The position numbers and the translations under genes were made by a program. This document shows, one piece after another, positions 5,699 through 7,962 of a DNA stretch of 7,962 nucleotides. The stretch lies in NCBI GenBank assembly GCA_964580575.1, contig CAZOLJ010000133.1, positions 1 to 7,962 of the forward strand. The letters run 5' to 3'. Origin of the DNA: CAVPDE01 sp964580575. Lineage in GTDB: Bacteria; Desulfobacterota; DSM-4660; Desulfatiglandales; HGW-15. The notes under the pieces are model-generated. The model did not search any database. It saw only the letters and a list, made by a program, of their open reading frames with translations, and was not told the DNA's origin. Each line of letters begins with the position of its first letter. Position 1 is the first letter of the stretch.

Positions 5699-6538
5699 TT
5701 ACTGGCAACGCCATTCGTAATACCTCGCTACGTCCGGTATGCACCAGGTGCGTATTTCAGGATACCACGGCTGAGAACAGTCTTGCGCGCCGATCTGACA
5801 ATCAAAAGGACTCGGACAGCCTGGAGGGCAATACTCATCTTTCACCAGACCATTGGTCCCCGGCATCTCATAAATTGACCCGTCCGGCGCTCCACACCAC
5901 CGCATGATTGTGCTCGAACCGCCACAGCCGGCTGCGCAGTTACAGTGCCAATGTGTAGTAATCCACCGCCTATGGCCGACAACATCTTCAGTCATATCAT
6001 TCCAGTGCAAGTTGCAGCCAGGCGATGTACTCTGGCAATACGACCACGACCAGCACGATTGACATTCGCTTCCTGTGCATTGGCAACGGACATACCACTC
6101 ATAAAGAGGCTGACCCCACGTTCCCACCTCATTTCTGACCGCGATTGTTTCTGTATTGTCGCATGAGTCCGATACCGTTATAGTGGCATAGGCGCTGTAC
6201 TGCACTCCGCAGGTGCCACCTGCCACAGTCAATATCGTATGATCCAAGTCCCCGTTCGTCGTCGCCTTGCTCAGGCTGTAACCCGTTCCTTGGACCTGCC
6301 AGGTATATTCGAAGGGAAAACACCCCCATGCAGCGCGAAGCGAAACCGGCTGTGCGGGGCTGATCTCCTCAGCGCCCGCAATGATCGTCAAGGCGGAGGG
6401 CAACTGATTCAACGCCTGCCCTGAACCCGTAGGCACGACGCACATGTTCTCCTGCGCCCAGGCCCCTGCGCCCATGCTCATGAACACCACCAAGAACAAC
6501 ACACAAAAGGAAAGCCTAGTCGCCCCTTCTCTTCTCAT
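5699..6538 (-). CDS. Secreted Ig-like-domain, cysteine-rich protein
   Basis: The 279-aa precursor has a classic Sec signal peptide (residues 1-28: basic MRREGATR, a hydrophobic core around FCVLFLVVFM, and the cleavage site AWA/Q). There is no lipobox. Residues ~47-135 look like a bacterial Ig-like or PKD-like beta domain, with the GCFPFEYTWQVQGTG motif and later TCGVQYSAYATITVSDSC, a pattern seen in surface proteins of Deltaproteobacteria. Residues ~150-279 are a Cys/Trp-rich region without a family I recognise. The mature chain has 20 cysteines (an even number), pointing to many disulfides in the periplasm or outside the cell. ATG 6538 is chosen because a purine-rich GGGGGGG run lies 6 nt upstream and the signal peptide then starts cleanly; a GTG at 6595 would add 19 polar residues before it. 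Likely an adhesin, envelope or secreted binding protein; the exact role is unknown. Confidence 0.75.
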   Translation of the reverse strand: MRREGATRLSFCVLFLVVFMSMGAGAWAQENMCVVPTGSGQALNQLPSALTIIAGAEEISPAQPVSLRAAWGCFPFEYTWQVQGTGYSLSKATTNGDLDHTILTVAGGTCGVQYSAYATITVSDSCDNTETIAVRNEVGTWGQPLYEWYVRCQCTGSECQSCWSWSYCQSTSPGCNLHWNDMTEDVVGHRRWITTHWHCNCAAGCGGSSTIMRWCGAPDGSIYEMPGTNGLVKDEYCPPGCPSPFDCQIGAQDCSQPWYPEIRTWCIPDVARYYEWRCQ

Positions 6539-6875
6539 GGCATTCCCCCCCTTTTCTTCCTGTTCACTCGAAGTGACTCCCAATCTCCGCCCCACTCAAT
6601 CACTATGACGTCCCTGCAGACGCAACGGTTCTGAGTATTTGCACCGACATGCCTGGTCGTAGGTTTTGGCCTCTCCGCACTCTGAGCCTGCATCGCCTTT
6701 CGCACGCCGTCCCGCTCACGCTTACGATTTGTTCCTTAAGCTGTTCGGATCACAGCATCTATACTTAGATACTCCGATTCCCCTCCTAGAATCCTGCTTT
6801 CAAAGAATCAGGCTCTAAAGTACAGCGAGACGAAAGCGACCGCTTATGAAAAATCCTCAACCGCCTTCGCAGTCC
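6539..6875. other. Gene-free region upstream of the secreted-protein gene
   Basis: There is no credible ORF in this ~340 bp. It holds the ribosome site of the secreted-protein gene (6545-6551) and probably its promoter, but no hexamer pair at good spacing is convincing. Two small inverted repeats are visible: ATCTA/TAGAT (about 6760-6773) and TAGAATCCTG/CAGGCTCTA (6787-6796 with 6809-6817, imperfect). Confidence 0.5.
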
Positions 6876-6931
6876 TGAGTGTGGTGTGTAGGGGGTCACA
6901 TCTTGAGTGTGGTGTGTAGGGGGTCACATCT
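6876..6931. repeat. 28-bp tandem duplication at the left boundary of the insertion element
   Basis: Two identical, directly adjacent 28-bp units (6876-6903 and 6904-6931) each contain GTGTGTAGGGGGTCACATCT. The second runs straight into the terminal inverted repeat; the first holds only its outer part. Both carry a GTAG directly before the G-run. With only two units and no spacers this is not a CRISPR. Confidence 0.9.
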
Positions 6932-6947
6932 TGAATTGTGAATTAAG
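6920..6947. repeat. Left terminal inverted repeat
   Basis: Begins GGGGTCACATCTTGAATTGT and ends AATTAAG; it is the exact reverse complement of 7930-7957. It contains the stop codon and last codons of the transposase gene and an internal TCACA/TGTGA hairpin. Confidence 0.95.
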
Positions 6948-7889
6948 TTTCTCCGTTCTCTTTTCGATCAGCGGGTTTTTCTTCATCCGCTCCTTCACAC
7001 CCCTGACGATATGGCTGACCGCTGAATAAGAAACTCCAAAGACTTGCCCAAGCTCCTCATTCCCGAACACTCCCCTCTCCCACAGCGCATAGATCGCGAG
7101 ATCCCTATCCTCCTTGCTCACCCCACGAACCCTGCGCCCAGGGACATATTCTCCACTCTCTCTCCCCAGAAACGCCAACGCTTCTTTCGCTGCCCCTGTC
7201 AAATCCACGCTCCCCAGCACCGATTTCTGCTGAGGAATCTCCTTGTGAGGGGCACTCCCCCCTTTCAACGACCGAATCCTCTCCACAAACCCCGAACTTC
7301 CCAGAATCACTCCGTGCCGAAAGTCCTCCCAGACTCGGCCCTCCTCCCCGGCATAGTTCTGGACCTTCTCCCTGTACACCTTGTGCCTGTCCCTCCCTCC
7401 CAAGTAAGACAGGATCAGATTTGTCTTGAGCCACTCGGGTCCCTTCTTCCCGTAGGCGTACACAGGGTAACTGCTCCAGCGGTAGTCGATCAAACGCTTC
7501 ACTACCCTAGCCCTCAGGGGGTTCCTGTGGATGTAGCAGGATAGTTCCACCATGTAGGCATCGTTTTCCACCAGCATGGCCTTGAATCGCCCCTGGAAAA
7601 GATGCCCACAACGCCCCACCCGGTTATTGAGCCTGCGCGTATACGTTAGCCCCAGCCACTGCATCGCCTTGGAAAGATTCGGCAGGTTCGTACGCAACAG
7701 CAGATGGTAGTGGTTCCTCATCAGAACAAAGGCAAAGATATCAACCTTGAAGCGATCTGATACCTCCCCAAGCGTGTTCAGGAACAGTCTCCGGTCGCCA
7801 TCCCCGAAAAAGATATCTTTTCTTTCATTGCCCCTTGACAGGACATGATAGTAGGCCCCTGCATGCTGTATCCTCCACGGCCTTGCCAA
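6924..7889 (-). CDS. Y1 (HUH) transposase, REP-associated (RAYT)-like, with DnaA-C-like HTH tail
   Basis: The 321-aa product is a single-strand DNA nicking and joining enzyme of the IS200/RAYT Y1 family. It starts LARPWRIQHAGAYYHVLSRG, the standard opening of these proteins, then has the HUH metal-binding motif in RNHYHLLLR (HYH 60-62). The segment RCGHLFQGRFKA leads to the probable catalytic Tyr119 in CYIHRNPLRA. Residues ~255-305 (SKEDRDLAIYALWERG... ELGQVFGVSYSAVSHIVRG) resemble the helix-turn-helix DNA-binding tail of DnaA. I chose TTG 7889 because GGAGG (7898-7902) lies 8 nt upstream and family homology begins there; the frame stays open to ATG 7961, adding 24 residues translated from the terminal repeat. 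The last codons and TGA are read from the left terminal repeat. The gene looks intact and possibly active. Confidence 0.88.
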   Translation of the reverse strand: MARPWRIQHAGAYYHVLSRGNERKDIFFGDGDRRLFLNTLGEVSDRFKVDIFAFVLMRNHYHLLLRTNLPNLSKAMQWLGLTYTRRLNNRVGRCGHLFQGRFKAMLVENDAYMVELSCYIHRNPLRARVVKRLIDYRWSSYPVYAYGKKGPEWLKTNLILSYLGGRDRHKVYREKVQNYAGEEGRVWEDFRHGVILGSSGFVERIRSLKGGSAPHKEIPQQKSVLGSVDLTGAAKEALAFLGRESGEYVPGRRVRGVSKEDRDLAIYALWERGVFGNEELGQVFGVSYSAVSHIVRGVKERMKKNPLIEKRTEKLNSQFKM

Positions 7890-7919
7890 CGTCCTTCCCT
7901 CCGAGTTTTCCCCGACAGG

Positions 7920-7946
7920 ATTATCACAACTTAATTCACAATTCAA
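7920..7946 (-). promoter_or_regulatory. Predicted extended -10 promoter of the transposase
   Basis: On the minus strand, TTGAAT (7946-7941, inside the terminal repeat) is followed 15 bp later by GATAAT (7925-7920), with TG one base upstream of it (7928-7927), giving the extended -10 form TGTGATAAT. The transcript would start about 25 nt before the TTG start codon. Confidence 0.45.
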
Positions 7947-7957
7947 GATGTGACCCC
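7930..7957. repeat. Right terminal inverted repeat
   Basis: Exact 28-bp reverse complement of the left end. On the minus strand it supplies the -35 box of the likely transposase promoter and an in-frame ATG (7961) just outside it. Confidence 0.95.
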
Positions 7958-7962
7958 TCATA

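Larger units (their letters stand above)
6920..7957 (-). mobile_element. Y1/HUH-transposase insertion element with perfect 28-bp terminal inverted repeats
   Basis: A ~1.04-kb unit bounded by identical inverted ends (6920-6947 and 7930-7957) with one minus-strand transposase gene filling it. Each end also holds a small internal hairpin, TCACA/TGTGA (6924-6928 with 6937-6941; 7936-7940 with 7949-7953), which fits single-strand hairpin recognition by Y1 enzymes. Flanking direct repeats cannot be judged because the scaffold ends 5 bp past the right end and the left side is duplicated. IS200/IS605 and RAYT elements normally lack long inverted ends, so the class is unusual. Confidence 0.75.

Noticed and set aside
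6876..6931. Two 28-bp direct repeats as a CRISPR
   Set aside because: The units are directly adjacent with no spacers and belong to the end of the insertion element.
7044..7544. 166-codon plus-strand frame opposite the transposase
   Set aside because: Pro/Leu/His-rich antisense shadow of the Y1 transposase.

Overview
The window looks like a chromosomal scaffold from a Gram-negative bacterium with moderately high G+C. A Desulfobacterota (Syntrophobacter-like) origin is my best guess. It rests on an LpxL-family acyltransferase, a long palindromic 'GCAGGTTGCTGAAAAACG' intergenic repeat of a kind I associate with that group, a CSRMDHGGC-type molybdopterin oxidoreductase remnant, and a Y1 transposase with a DnaA-C-like tail. 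No rRNA, tRNA or CRISPR is visible, and I could run no database search.

Left part (1-2150, + strand): a ~127-bp imperfect palindromic repeat lies directly upstream of a small protein of unknown function (233-688). A 451-bp gap follows, holding three tiny perfect hairpins, a possible decayed membrane-protein start and a good sigma70-type promoter (921-949). That promoter reads into an LpxL/HtrB-family lipid acyltransferase (1140-2114).

Middle (2151-4374, + strand): a promoter and ribosome site precede the wreck of a molybdopterin oxidoreductase (2222-2683). Three recognisable pieces of a large enzyme (N-terminal Fe-S motif, central DPR motif, C-terminal domain) are squeezed into ~460 bp in different frames, with a 100-N scaffold gap inside. 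Next is an intact AhpF-like flavoprotein (2740-4374): tandem thioredoxin folds, the second with CPYC, fused to a thioredoxin-reductase module with CSTC. No partner ahpC or trxA is in view.

Right-middle (4371-6538, - strand): a two-gene unit of unknown function (275 aa, then a 99-aa four-cysteine protein, overlapping by 11 bp) meets the flavoprotein gene tail to tail at a shared CTAG. Upstream of it on the same strand is a secreted, disulfide-rich protein with an Ig-like domain (5699-6538).

Right end (6876-7962): an insertion element with a Y1/HUH (RAYT-like) transposase sits between perfect 28-bp terminal inverted repeats. The transposase gene runs into these repeats: its last codons and stop lie in one, and the -35 of its likely promoter lies in the other. 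The left end carries a 28-bp tandem duplication. The scaffold ends just past the right terminal repeat.

The most notable items are the IR-to-IR organisation of the HUH element, the collapsed molybdopterin enzyme and the unrecognised 275/99-aa gene pair. I do not see a clear new multi-gene defence or metabolic system.
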